Positions 11,756 through 24,014 are shown, counted from the first letter of the stretch. The stretch is DNA of 64,000 bases from Diphasiastrum complanatum (GCA_029204225.1 CM055095.1:29268845-29332844); one strand, 5' to 3'. The notes: generated by a model not told the origin, from the letters alone. Translations and numbers: made by a program.

Positions 11756-12030
11756 ATTCTGTCATAGTTTGTGGTGGTGATTTCATTAACTCACATGCTT
11801 TTAGTGATTTACTGCCTTCACAACATTTGTTAAAAAATGAGAATTTTCTTGGAACATGAATCCGTACATCTATCTTCACCGACATAATTTCCAAAAAAAT
11901 GGGATTGAAGGCAAACTATGTCTATTCTTTTCACTAACTTGACCATAAACGAGATTCTATTTTGGCTAAATAACAATCATTTGAAAGCATTGCAAGAATC
12001 AATTTCATTCAGAATTGCAATAATCAATTT

Positions 12031-14556
12031 TTATTCAGAATTACAATAATCAATTTCATCAGCGACAACATCTTGCAATTCACCTCCTCTTAGATGATTT
12101 TCATCATCACTCTCACTTTCAAAAATTCTTTCATCATCCTGACTATTAGAATTTCTATTCTCAACATCTATGGAAGTGGGTGCTTCAAGTATGGTTTGAC
12201 AATTTACTACATCTCTAGGTAGCTCAATCTCATAGTTAAAATGAAGGTTTTCCATTTCATTCTCAACATTTGCACCCTCAAATACTCGTCGTGAACGTGG
12301 TTCAACTTGAGCTACAAACCACCATATCTTGTTTAGTCGATCTGGTTGAAAAAACACTTGCAAAAATCAGTATTTAAGAACATATCGAAAACTCAAATAC
12401 TGAAGTCACTTGCAATAAAATGAAAAACATGATAGCATAGCATGTGCACCTGCTCACAGTGACGAGGCAACACCAATGTGTCAAAGGACTCCATGCTCAA
12501 TGTTTTTGATGACTCAATCGCAAAAAATCCACTTGGATCCGATTTTATGGCTGCATTTGGCCCTCTACAAACTACCTTGAACCATTTCACATCAAATAAA
12601 AAATAGTGTCCACTTTCACCAAATGACACATCATAAATATTTTGTATAGTTCCTACGTATTCTATGTCTCCTGAGATGGGATTCCGATCTTGTGCACTAC
12701 TTTGACTTTCTTGTTGGAAAGATGCTATTACACCACAATCGTGTGTGCGTCTTTTGTTATCAATCTTTTCAACATGAAAGTGAAAACCAAAAGTCCATAT
12801 AGCATTATACAATTTGCACTGCCACATGACAAACATGAGTCTCATAAATAATCATTGTGAATGAACATGGTGTTTCAAAATGATTAAACAAATATTGTTA
12901 TAGACAAGAATGTTTTAATAATAAAGTATCTAAAGAATAATACCTTCCATTCGCATCCTCTTGCAAAGTCCCATTATTTTTTGTCCCTCTTTTGTTGCTT
13001 TTTGTAGTGTGTCATGCATCTACTCTATAGTGCATTACTTGGGCAATGGCTCAAGATCATGTGAGCTTGAGGCCATGTTTCTACCTCTATTCTGTCGTTG
13101 GCGCTTTCTAGACAAGGCCCTTTCTTTTTTCTCTTCTTCATATAGGTCTAACCATCTATCCATAACTCCACAATTATAAAGCATGAATGTAGATTTTTTT
13201 TCTCGTTGGAAGGGTGCCAACCTATGGACCTTTCCCATCCCTTGAGGTTTTTTACTAGTTACCTCTTCGGCTTCCTCATCACGCCACAATAGTGGAGCAG
13301 ATGGATGTGGATGTAGTTGGTGCAATATTTCAGTAACATAAAAGAGAGATTCATGTACTAACCATCCCTCTGACATGCTACCTTTAGGCCTTGCCTTTTG
13401 ACGCACAAAATCTTTTAAGACTTTCATGTATCTTTCCATAAAGAACATCCACCTAAAAAGTCACAAATGGTTAAAAATAAGTGTTTTATTTAATGAGTTA
13501 ATGTATCAATTGATTTCGTTTAAATACACATGCAAAAGAAAATTTATGCACTTATATCTAGTGTGCACTGGACCAGCAATAGAAGCTTCTTCAACCAAGT
13601 GCACAAATAAATGCAATTGTGTGTCCATGATGGAAGTCGAAAAATATCTCTCAAACATGCACACAATCTCCACCATATCCTCATGTCTCTTGTGAAGATC
13701 CAGCTCACGGATTTCTTTTGAACACATCCATCTGCAACATATTCAATCCATTTTATGTCTATTTGAATTTCCAATCAAAAAATACTAAATAAAAAAATGC
13801 ACCAAGTACATGTAAATACCTGACAATGATTGATAGTTTGTATATGGTCTCACAAATATCTTTTGACAAGCACCCACGAATTGACAATGGATAGATGAAT
13901 TGAATCATCTTTAGCCAATCATGAGATTTGAGACCTTGCAACTTTCCATCCACTGTAAATGATGACCATAGAGAATGGGCAAAACCAGTTGGTGTTCTTA
14001 TGTCATGAATAATGGAGCGCACATGGTTAAGCTTCTCCTTAGTGAATGTCCAAGGTACTTTTGGAGCATGATCTTCACCATCCTTTATCCAATATTCTTT
14101 TTTGGTGTTTGATTCTTATAAATCGTGCCTTGCAGCAATGGTATCTTTTTCACCAATCAAGTGCTTCCAAATAGATTCACCCACATTTTTAAATATGTGC
14201 ATGGGATCAAGTAGGTGATTAATCAAAAGGTTATTCCAATATTTCAAACGATAAAATATAGATCATCTTTTCATGCCATCGATTGGCTTTGCTTGAGATT
14301 CCTCCCATAGTTTTTGCCAATCTTCCATAGACATCCTCTTTGGAGGCATCTCTCTCTCAACTCTTCCTCCAAAACCTCTTCTATGAGTGTCTCTGAATGG
14401 ATGGCCTTCATGCAAGTATTTACGATGATTTTCATAAACCACTTTTTTGAGACTATAAGAGTATATTCCCATAAAATTTGGCCCGCACAAAAAACAAGCA
14501 TTTTTTCCAGCCGTTTGAAAGCCTGCCCAAAAATGGATACTATCAATCACTATTAA
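12031..14556 (-). pseudogene. CACTA (En/Spm) Tnp2-type transposase, partial and multi-exon
   Basis: Read on minus from 14556. First is the Tnp2 zinc segment FQTAGKNACFLCG followed by HRKYLHEGHPFR, then the diagnostic LKYWNNLLINHLLDPMHIFKN (about 14260-14190; family pattern LPYWKxLLLxHNLDxMHxxKN) and WKHLIGEKDTIAARHDL. Next comes a DUF4218-like part (GLKSHDWLKMIQFIYPLSIRG at about 13940, then a separate exon-like block SIMDTQLHLFVHLVEEASIAGPV and ERYMKVLKDFVRQKARPKGSM). After that is a DUF4216-like part (GHYFLFDVKWFKVVCRGPN, about 12600) and an acidic C-terminus. Gaps between blocks look like short introns plus some decay. The N-terminal half with the catalytic D residues is absent beyond 14556. 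In intact elements the product cuts CACTA termini in the nucleus. I found no clear CACTA terminal repeats. Confidence 0.82.
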
Positions 14557-15547
14557 AAAATGTTCAAAACTCTCAGTTTGAACTCTTGTCCAAGATGAGT
14601 GATGATCTTACTCAATCTTTCTTTCAAGATGGAATGATCAAAATCAAACAATCAGTCATATACTCAATTGATTCATTGCCCACTCAATCACTCATTTGAT
14701 TAATTAATACTTGGCTCGAGTTAGTTAGGGATAAATCTCTTTGGATTGGCCTAGTGTGCCATGGTATCTCATGACGAGCAATAGGCATTCGCCCTTTCTA
14801 TCTATGGTTGCTTTGTATGCAAGATGATGTTCCTCAAATCGAAAAGAAAAGATGAGCAATTGGACAATGTCAATCAATCATATACCAGATAGACACCATT
14901 GATCAACATCTTTATTACAATGCTAAATGATATTTCAACTAATTACTATGATTTCATATAAGGTTATATAGGTCACACATCAACAACTAAAAAGATATAT
15001 CATATAGGTCACATATCATTAAGGTCCTCAATATAGCATAAATGTTTTTGATCATGAATCTAAATGACCCCATGCAACCATTTAAGATGCCACATGACAA
15101 AAGCAAAATTTTTCTATTTGACCATATAATTATGTCATCAAATTATATCAAATCTATGACAACTTGATTATTAATAAACTAAATGTTTTATGACATCACC
15201 GATTTGACATAATATTATGTCATAAAATCTTTAAAAACTTGTCAAATTATTTGTTTAGTAATAATATGTACTATTTCTTATCTCATGATCTTGTCTTGTA
15301 TGTCAAATCTCAAGAAAAAAAAAATTATAAAAATTATAAAACTAGTTTTAATAATTAAATGCTACCATAATGATCTTTTAATTGATTTTTTTATATTCCA
15401 TCATATTAAAAAGTATATTTTATGTAAAATCCTACGATAAAATATTCTCATAAAATCTAGAAAAGATTATGAGAATAGTGAATGACATTCGAAGCATGCA
15501 AGCCCATGTGGGGGACCCTCTCACGTGTGAAGAGAGGGAAAAAAACC
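14557..15547. other. Gene-free AT-rich interval
   Basis: No recognisable coding motif, RNA gene or LTR boundary. The short repeated phrase CATATAGGTCACA(C/T)AT occurs twice near 14960-15015, and ATTATGTCAT-type words recur near 15130-15250. Confidence 0.55.
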
Positions 15548-15647
15548 GCGTGGAACATCCACACGTGGATATCGCGTGGATTATCCACACGTGGATATCG
15601 CGTGGATTATCCACACGTGGATAACTACTGCATGGATAATCCACGCC
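15548..15647. repeat. Left array of palindromic GTGGATNATCCAC repeats
   Basis: About seven GTGGAT/ATCCAC half sites alternate in a 100 bp block, for example GCGTGGATTATCCACACG. Each unit is itself palindromic. The same words recur in a longer array at 17870-18306 on the other side of the 15999-17069 gene. Paired subterminal arrays are typical of binding sites for a DNA-transposon TnpA-like protein. Confidence 0.85.
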
Positions 15648-15710
15648 AAACTTGAACGCCAATAAAACAGCATTTTCACGAGCATTCTTGCTCCTCTTCT
15701 TTTGCTTTCA

Positions 15711-15720
15711 AGTTATATAG
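15711..15720 (+). promoter_or_regulatory. Possible TATA box for the 15999 gene
   Basis: AGTTATATAG lies about 280 bp upstream of the start codon and is followed by a CT-rich leader with many CTTGCTATTGCTC-like repeats. Position relative to a start site is unknown. Confidence 0.35.
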
Positions 15721-15998
15721 GTTTTCCTAATCTAGTGTTCAGAGCTCTTGCTTGCTATTGCTCTTCCAAGCTCTATAGATCTTGCTTGCTTGCTTTTGGT
15801 TGCTCTTCATAGCTAGCGATCTTGCTCTTGCTATTGCTTGCTCTATTGATCTTGCTTGGTATTGATCTTGCTTGTTCTTGCTTACTATTAATCTATTGCT
15901 TTCTTGTCATTGCTTACTCTTCTAATCTAAAAGTCTTCACTACTCTTTCACTCCCATTCTCCACTACTATCTAACTTTTAAAGTTTTCCTCTGATACA

Positions 15999-17069
15999 AT
16001 GTCTTCAAGTGGTAGGTCAAGTGGAAGGTCAAGTGGGAGACCATGTAGGAGAAGAGCTCGTGAGGAGCCCGAAGAATATAATCAAGAGTGGTTTGAGAAT
16101 CTATCTCCTCAACAAAGAGATAGAATCAAAAATCTTGTGTTATCTTCTTCGGGTGAATCATCCGAGAGAAGAGCTTCCGAAGATGCCCCTTCCCAAGAAT
16201 CGTGTAGTGTGTATTATGATCTTAATCCACGTGGTGGAGTTATAAAAAATACGCGTGACAATGTAGTTTATGCCCGTTTGTGTGATTTAGTTGTTTTATA
16301 TTTTGGTAAAGATTACATGATTGATTGGTCCTCCCGATCGCTTGAAGACAAAAATAAAATAATAGAGACTTTATATTCTGAATTCCCTCAATCCTATGCT
16401 TTTAATAGGACTTGGGCCTTGAATTCAATGTGCCTTTGGATTCGAAACAAAAGGCAATTGATGAGAAGAGCCGTGAGGAATCCCAAAGTATGAACAACAA
16501 TGTAGGGCCGCCGCCGAGAAGCTCTTAAAACATGGCCAAAGTCACTTGGGATCGGGAGGAAGGGGCAATCTAGAGGCCCAAATTGTAAGTGCAATATTTT
16601 TTACTATGATTCTATTTTTGTAGTAAAATTGTTAATGTTTTTTATTGCTAAACTATATTGTATTGCTAAACTATGTTTTTTTGTTGAATGTAGCTTAGTG
16701 ATTTTGGAAGACACATGACCGCCACGGAGTACAAACAAGGTTACGATCATGGATATGCCAGCCTTAAGGCTTTTATGGAATCCCATGGATTGTTTCCAAT
16801 CGTAAACTCTTAACATTTATTGTTTTGTGATTGTTTACTTTATGGTTCACAAGTAACTTCAATCTCAATTTAATTAAATCTTTGATTCTATTTTGTAGAG
16901 AGGCTCTACAACTTCAAGCGTTCGTGATGTGGAAGAAAATGTGAAAAATTTTGAAGAGCAAAATGTGGAAGACAACGTGAGTGAGAGCGAAGGGGAGTTT
17001 GAAGATGTGGACACCAACGTACACCTACAAGACGAAGGAGGCGAGGAGGGAGGAAGTGATGATGGGTAG
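15999..17069 (+). CDS. Three-exon gene inside a putative DNA transposon
   Basis: I do not recognise the family securely. The first ATG opens a Ser-Gly-Arg-rich start (SSGRSSGRSSGRPCRRR) and a basic/acidic region. A compact domain at about residues 90-160 (LCDLVVLYFGKDYMIDW...WALNSMCLWIRNKRQLMRRA) resembles the Ptta/En-Spm plant-transposase type or a Myb-like fold. A single-base frame break near 16490 separates it from YEQQCRAAAEKLLKHGQSHL. Exon 1 ends at 16584 before GTAAGT. Exon 2 is 16694-16801 (DFGRHMTATEYKQGYDHGYA) and exon 3 is 16899-17069, a strongly acidic tail ending at TAG. All junctions are phase 0 with GT-AG. The flanking palindromic arrays suggest a TnpA-like DNA-binding role, which is inference. 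The frame break may be a mutation or an unseen intron. Confidence 0.6.
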
Positions 17070-17221
17070 AGGTTTTTAAATTAAATGTAAGGCCTTGTAG
17101 AAGGCAATGTAGGAAGGGAGAATTTATTCTCTCATCAACATACGTTTTTTTAAATCAATCAATATAATGTTTTTGCATCACATCATTCTTGCAAAAAGTT
17201 TGAATGCATACAATTAACTTC

Positions 17222-17382
17222 ATGAATGCAAATGTATAGTCTATTGAATGCACATCTATTGAATGAAAATCTATTGAATGCAAATGTATCTATTGATGTA
17301 TTCAATGCAATGTATAGTCTATTTAATGCACATATATGGAATGCAAATGTATCTATTGATGAATTCAATGCAATGTATCTAT
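17222..17382. repeat. Short AT-rich tandem repeats
   Basis: Words such as AATGCAAATGTATCTATTGATG and TTCAATGCAATGTATAGTCTATT recur with a period near 80-90 bp, just downstream of the 15999 gene and before the right palindromic array. Confidence 0.7.
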
Positions 17383-17869
17383 TTTAGCACATGATTTGCA
17401 TGCTAGAATGCACAATAGAAAGTAATGGAAACCACAATATAATGCATCAATAGATAACACATTAAGTTATCAACTAAATATCAAATGAATCAAAATAAAT
17501 GTGAATTTACCTTTACTATTGTATCTCCATTGTTTTGCAATCTTTGCTTTTCATTTTGCATGCACTTGATCTTTCAATCCTTTGCAATGAAAGCTCTTTT
17601 TTCATTTTTCATATCCAAGCCTACATCACAAACAAGAAAGATCCTAAAACTTATGATCACAAAACACATACTATTAACATCCATCAATGAACCAAAAATC
17701 CTAAACATTATCAATTTTCTCACTCACATTCGTCCCCATCTCATTCTCACTCCCATCTATACTCTCTTTTTCTCTCTCATACAACAGAAAAAAGGAAGTC
17801 ACCTCTAGTTTAGGAGCAAACCACATTTTGGTTCACGCCAAATGTTTTTTTTTTGGTCAAAAAAATTTG

Positions 17870-18306
17870 CATGGATTATCCACGCGTGGATAATCCACGC
17901 AAAATCCAGAAACTTATTAGTGTGGATACCGCGTGGATATAAAAAAAATGTATCCACGCGATATCCACAGCCCCAGCTCTCTGGATTTCTCGTGGATAAA
18001 CTTTTTTTGCATGGATCATCCACGCGCTATCCACACGAAAGCCGAGCCTTTTTTTTTTTTTTAGATTTTACTATGGCGTGGATTATCCACGCGAAATTAG
18101 AATTCCAATTTCCGGCTTCGGGTGTCGGAGGTTTGCCCGGCTACCGGTTGTCGGAGTTGGCGTGAATGATCCACGCGTGAATAATCCACGCAGTTTGAAT
18201 TTCACGACATCCGGCCGATCTGCTACCGGAAATTACACTTGCGTGGAACATCCACGCGTGGATAATCCACGCGCCCATATCCACACGTATATCTACGCCT
18301 ATCCAC
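17870..18306. repeat. Right array of palindromic TATCCACGCG repeats
   Basis: At least fifteen GTGGAT or ATCCAC half sites, several as GCGTGGATNATCCACGC palindromes, spread over about 440 bp with T-rich spacers. Variants include CATGGATCATCCACGCG and GCGTGAATGATCCACGC. The array matches the left array at 15548-15647. Beyond it, at about 18385, copia RT coding sequence resumes abruptly. Confidence 0.88.
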
Positions 18307-18384
18307 GAGAATTTTTTTTTGCCCGCGCGTCCTCCTTTGTATTGTGCATGGATATTTGCTACATTTGTTCTTGTGTATGCTCTT

Positions 18385-19652
18385 AGAATTTTCCATATGG
18401 AATTTTTTTAGCATAGAATGAGCATATCTAGATTGACATATAAAAACATAATCTTCATGAAAGTCAATCTCTAGGCCTAGTATGTAATGGATCTCTCCTA
18501 GATCTTGCATTTTAAACTCACATCCAATTGCTAGCTTAGTTCCTTCAACTAGCTTGATACAACTTCCACAAAGAATAATGTCATCAACATAATTAGAAGA
18601 ACGACAATATTACTATCAACAAGCTTTAAATACATAGAAGGATCATAGTTTCTAAGGACAAATCCTAGTGAGATAAGAAAAGTGTTGAGTCTTGAATACT
18701 ATGATCTTGGTGCTTGCTTTAGTCCATAAAGACTTTTGAAGAGCAAGCACACTTTGGACTCATCATTGATGAATCCTTGAGGTTGTTCCATATAAATCTC
18801 CTCCTCAAGATAACCATTTAAAAAAGCATTGGATACATCTAGTTGGAAAACCTTCCATTTAAAAAAAACAAGCAAGAGAAATAAGAATTCTTATTGTCAC
18901 CATCTTTGCAACGGGTGCAAAGGTCTCCTCATAGTCAAGGCCATGGATTTGAGCAAATCCTTTGGCACATAATCTTGCCTTGAACTTGTTGATGGTGCCA
19001 TCATGATTGTACTTGATCCAAAATACCCACTTGCAATCAATCACATGCTTGTTGGATGGTGGATCCACAAGCTCCCAAGTATTGTTGGTAATCAATGCAT
19101 CATAGTCTTGCTTCATGGCATCATACCACTCCTTGGTATTGAGTGCCTCTTGTACATCCTTTGGCTCTTCATGAGAAACAAAAAAAACATAATTAGTGGA
19201 ATCAAGATCCACTTGCTTGCCTTTATCAACATATGAGAGCCTCTTAGGCTCGGATCTATCTCTCATGGATCTTCTTGGTGAAAAAATCCGAGGAGAATCC
19301 TCTTTAAATCTGGACCCCATCACATCATAATTGTCTTCAATAGCAATAGTTGGTAATGCATCCATAGATGGCTTGATCTCGGCCCCTTCAAAAGATGAAT
19401 GTTGATCTTCATGGAAAATAACATCTCTGCTTTCAATAACTTGAGAAGTACAGAGCACAAAGACTCTATAAGCCTTTTTGGTGGATGAGTATCCAACTAG
19501 GATCATCCTTCTTCCTTGTTTCCAAGGGAATATGGGCAAAGCATATGCATCCAAAAACTCTAAGATGATCAACCTTAGGCTTCTTCAAATATAGGATCTC
19601 ATATGGTGACTTTCCTCCAAGAGCAATATGTGGAAGTCTATTGCAAAAAGTT
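18385..19652 (-). pseudogene. Copia integrase C-terminus and RT, interrupted
   Basis: In minus order: PHIALGGKSPYEILYLKK (end of integrase, about 19640), RRSMRDRSEPKRLSYVDKGK linker, WELVDPPSNKHVIDCKWVFW, FKARLCAKGFAQ and [19 protein letters not shown]. After frameshifts around 18600-18870 the YVDDIILCGSC box and DLGEIHYILGLEI...CQSRYAHSMLKKFHM follow. Homology ends near 18385, where the palindromic-repeat element begins, so the two features probably record an insertion into copia pol. Confidence 0.85.
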
Positions 19653-22380
19653 GTCGTATCCTCCTCCTGATTTCCAAAGTACCTACTACATGGGATAATT
19701 GTTTCGACGAATTTTATTTCGATTCAAATAACTAGTTCAAACTTGGCCTGGAACAACTTCCCATTAATGTACCTTCTATAGAGTCACTCTCAAATCTAGC
19801 ATCTTCCTCCTCCACATGAAACATTGGTGCATTATGAAGTGGTTGTAAGACATGAATCCAATGCTCGAGCCAATCTCAAAAACTGCGCATTTGCATACTT
19901 TACTACATCAACATATTCAAAAAAGCCTTACTTTCTAGAATGAGTAATTAGAATAAATAAGCCTCTCATTTGCTTCCAACAGTGATGAAGTATGATTGCT
20001 CGTTGATCTTGGACCTATCCTAATGCATGTAGCACTCGCTTTATTCTCAATAAATGAAAGTGATTATGGTGGAAAATACATTGTTGTATTCTAGCCCATG
20101 CAAAATGGTAAAGATCATACAAATATTTACTAGATTTATATGAAGTAGAAGAAGAATTTAGCTTACATGGGATAAAGTGAATTGGTGTAGAACTTAAAAT
20201 TTAGTATGTGTAGTGGAGTTTAGATCGAATGTTTGGAGCCAACAAAGTGTAAGAATAGAATTTGCATTTTCCCCAAAATTGTTTCATAAAAATACTAAAG
20301 TGTCTACGTCCAAAAAAAATCGATAGCTGTTTTGTTATCTATTTAAATTTTAACAAGAATATATACAAGAATCTAAAACTTTAATATAACAATAGATAGG
20401 ATTCATTAAAATCATCATGATGCTTTTTATGTAACTATGAGATCTTCAATATTGTGAATTTTTACTTTTGAAATCATGAATTTCATACCTGGTGTAAGTG
20501 AAACCTAACTAACATCTAGACTAATTTATAATGTATAACACAATAATTCACACTTGAATTTCTAGATGGGGCAAGGTAAGGCCTTGAGTAAATACAAATG
20601 TTTATGTTATGATAGGTAGATATTAGCTAATTGAGTGTAATAGTTAATCAAAATTTGATGGGAAAACTTAGTTGGAGTATATTGAACGACAATAGTTTTG
20701 AGTAGAGGATAGGGATATTGGAGGGATATTCAAAGGGGGAGGGATATTCAAAGGGGGTTTCGCAACAAATAATTTAAAGTTTTCAATGTGCCTCTAGAGG
20801 CCTAGTTGAAGGAGCCTCTTGGACGAAAGTAGTAGCAATAATAGTTGGTTGAATGGAATTCTCAATTCTGAAGATGGGTTTGTGTAAAACGCACTAGGAC
20901 ATCTTCTCAAACTCAGAGCTAGTCCCCATGGACATGAAACATCTAGTTATTCTCTCCAACCTTCTAAAGTTTTTGTCCCTGTGAAAGCTTCAAAAACCTT
21001 CCTTCTCGGTTTCAGAGGGCCCTTCTTCCGACCCTTTAGAATCTATATCCACTCTTGCACGGAATATAAAACCGGATCTGGATTGAAATCTCGGTTGCAT
21101 GAGAAGAGCTATAAATTCTAATGCCCCTATAAACCAAATACAAGAAATGTGATTTGGCCGGAGGCTGGTGGCATCTTCTAGACGCTAAGTAGCAAGTACA
21201 TTCAAGGCATGGATCATTCTTGGTTAGGCCATTATTAGTTACCAAGATCCTTAAGTTTCTTCTACGTAAAATAGATTCGTGCCACTGCCTCCCTTTAACG
21301 GCTCCCACACACAAACGGTTTCATTAGGCCAAGTCCTTTCATTGATTTCAATTATATTTAAAGCTATAATTGGTACTTTAACCCAAATATCTCTTCTGAA
21401 CTTAAGTCCTAGCCTAATAGCCTAGCCTTAGCATCTCCTCTTTACTTGTTCCCTTATTCTTAGTATTATGAATTTAATAATACCAACATTCTGTTTGCTC
21501 GGCACAATTGGTAAGGAGACTGCCACGTGGCAGTCTGCCAGACTCATCCTAAGTGAATCCGGGCACTTATATGGTAGTTAAACATTTAATTAATCAAGGA
21601 TCAAAGTATGATCATCATTATGTCTCCCTAAATTGTAGGTATTAGGCACTAGTCTTCAAGGTAAGGCTCTAGCATCTAGTACCCCGGCTATGCTCTCCCT
21701 CTTCCAAGTTCCTAGGCAGCCTAAGTTGAACATTCTCTTACCTGCAGTGGATTATGCCGGAGAAAAAAATATTCACTTATCCAATCCTGTCTTCATTGAA
21801 CTTGCTTATTGTAAGGTTTTTTTAATTGAAATTGCTCAATGTAGGAGTTTTTAATGTGTTATTAAGTATATCTATATCTGTATGTGTGTGATACTTGATG
21901 AATATATGAGTGTATTTACTATTAAGTAATATGTGTGTGTGTGTGTGTGGTTTAATACTTGAGCAATGGAGCATTATATCAGTGTTTTGAATAATTGCAA
22001 AGTTCAAAGCAGAGCAAAACCCACATCCTAGATAGTAGATTCCCATTGTGCCACTCCTTGAGAAACGTTTTTTGAGTTATTTTAAAGATTCACTCTTTTT
22101 TGATAGCTATTATTAATAAAAAGGTTTATATGCCTATATAAAAATTTGTTAAAATTTTTTGATATCTATTTTTTAAAAATAGTGTTATTTCCATTCTTAT
22201 ACTTTGCAGATTTTTTCTTTTTTTCTAGTTCCTTCATGGCAATCAACCAAGTAACTAATGACACCCTTTAATGCTTGACACATGCATGAGGGATAAAAAA
22301 AAACTTAAGAACAAGCCACATGTTAGGCATAGAGGCATCTATGATCACTCCCATTAATAAAACTCGGATTTTTAATATAT
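19653..22380. other. Long gene-free interval
   Basis: No coding domain, LTR boundary or RNA gene recognised. It contains a 20 bp perfect palindrome (21517-21536) and a GT-rich stretch near 21930-21950. The open frame 21036-21314 (minus) matches nothing I know. Confidence 0.55.

Positions 22381-22387
<7 letters not shown>

Positions 22388-22448
<61 letters not shown>
22388..22448. repeat. Compound (CT)n(TA)n microsatellite
   Basis: CT dinucleotides to about 22415 pass directly into TA dinucleotides. Confidence 0.95.
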
Positions 22449-22450
<2 letters not shown>

Positions 22451-22723
22451 CCTCCATTTATCTTCTAGATTAGAGCATAACAGAAGGATTCATAGCTTGT
22501 GGCACCTAGGTCATTCATGAAACATAAAATTTGAATCTAACTTTAGTCATACGTGCTCTCATGACAAGTGGCGAACTTTCATTTGATGCTGGAGTTGCTC
22601 CTTTACAAAGTCCCTATCCCCGAGGGAAGATAAATGCATTGTTTTGATTTTGGGCCTTACCCAATGATGTTTCACTATTTGGCAAAACTTTGTCTAAAAA
22701 TTAATGTTTGCAATCATGTATTA

Positions 22724-22888
22724 GATAATGGGCCTTCAAGGCCTATTATGGGATATTATGTGGGCGAGCCCCATAATATCCCATAATGGGCCTTGAAAGG
22801 CCCATTATCTTACGTTATTAGCAGGGGTGGCGCATTCTGGATAGTCAAGGAGCCCGTTTTTAACAGAGAATCAGCCACCCCTGCTAAT
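22724..22888. repeat. Two adjacent hairpin-forming inverted repeats
   Basis: First hairpin: arms 22724-22764 and 22769-22809, about 41 nt each with roughly three differences and a loop of a few bases, built on GATAATGGGCCTT...AAGGCCCATTATC. Second: perfect 15 nt arms ATTAGCAGGGGTGGC (22817-22831) and its complement (22874-22888) around a 42 nt middle. The CAGGGGTGGC word resembles hAT-type terminal inverted repeats. Either could be a miniature transposon; no 8 bp target duplication is evident. Confidence 0.8.
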
Positions 22889-23465
22889 TTAAACGTACAA
22901 TAATACCATAATTATGTACAACAAGTGAGATTTATGCACCTTACCTTCCATTTATTTGCACACACAGATCATATGATCATACATTGTGGGGCAAATGTTA
23001 TTGTGCCACCTTGAGTCATGCACACACACACATTGTATGATCACACACAACAGTGTGAAGGTAACCCACAATGGTGCATTATTTGCAAATCAAGAGGTTG
23101 GTATCCCCTCAGGCATATGCTTAATAGGGCATTAAAAATTTCGAATGTGTGTGTGTGTTGAGAAGAAATATTCATTTTAATATGGGTTTAAGGAAAAATA
23201 TCACCATGTGTCTATTGGCAAGTCTTTGTCCACATGATGATGATAAGTGGAGCTAGTCCCAACGTTCACAATGCTCTAGGGCACCCCTTGATGTGTTTAA
23301 AGTCACTCTTGAGCAATGTAGATGAGTCCCAATGATGTTTTGATATGTACTAAGACTTCATCAACTTTTAGTGTTCATGGCACAGTTTCATTTGATGAAA
23401 ATCAATGTCTAGAACCAATTAAACCCCATACAATCCCACCATAATTTCTTACACTGAGCTCAATC

Positions 23466-23567
23466 TTTGTACCTTGTTGTTTGGTCATGTGCAGGGTCCT
23501 AGTGCCCTAAGACCTCTTTGTACCTTGTTGTTTGGTCACGTGCAGGGTCCTAATGCCCTAAGGCCCA
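23466..23567. repeat. Tandem duplication of about 50 bp
   Basis: TTTGTACCTTGTTGTTTGGT...GTGCAGGGTCCTA(G/A)TGCCCTAAG occurs twice back to back with three substitutions. Confidence 0.9.
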
Positions 23568-24014
23568 CGCATAATCCCAACATAATTTAATACTATAAGG
23601 CAAGTTTATGTACCTTGCCATTTGGGGACTCTCACTTAGGGCAACATTAGCAAGGGCAACATTAACAAACAAAAATGACCACACATATGACTATGCATTC
23701 AATAGAAATTTTTTTGTTTTGTTTTGCCAAGTGTTGATTGTAGAGCCCAATCCCACGTGGCAATCATAAGTGGAGCTATTCCAAACCTTTATTGTTAATG
23801 GTTTTGCGGCAATGCTAGGGAAAATCCACAAAGTATAAGAATGAAATCGACACAATTCATTAAAAATAGATATCATAGATCCTTGTCTTCAAAAAATCAA
23901 AAGTCTTAAAAATAGTGCATGGTTTTTGAAGATAACTCAAAAGAGGTTTCAGAGGACTACTGGCTAGTCCCAATTGGCTTTTGCCACATGGAGAAGGGTA
24001 CCCCTGCTTTGATG

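Noticed and set aside
15548-18306. CRISPR-like array suggested by repeated palindromes
   Set aside because: Repeat spacing is irregular, there are no equal-length unique spacers, and the context is plant DNA with transposons.
10161-19652. Treating the RNase H at 10.7 kb and the RT at 18.4-19.7 kb as one proven copia element split by insertions
   Set aside because: Same strand and compatible order, but about 120 residues between them are missing and no matching junctions could be shown, so they are listed separately.
21036-21314. 92-residue minus frame containing a CLECTCY-like cysteine cluster
   Set aside because: No family match and no flanking exons; chance open frame cannot be excluded.
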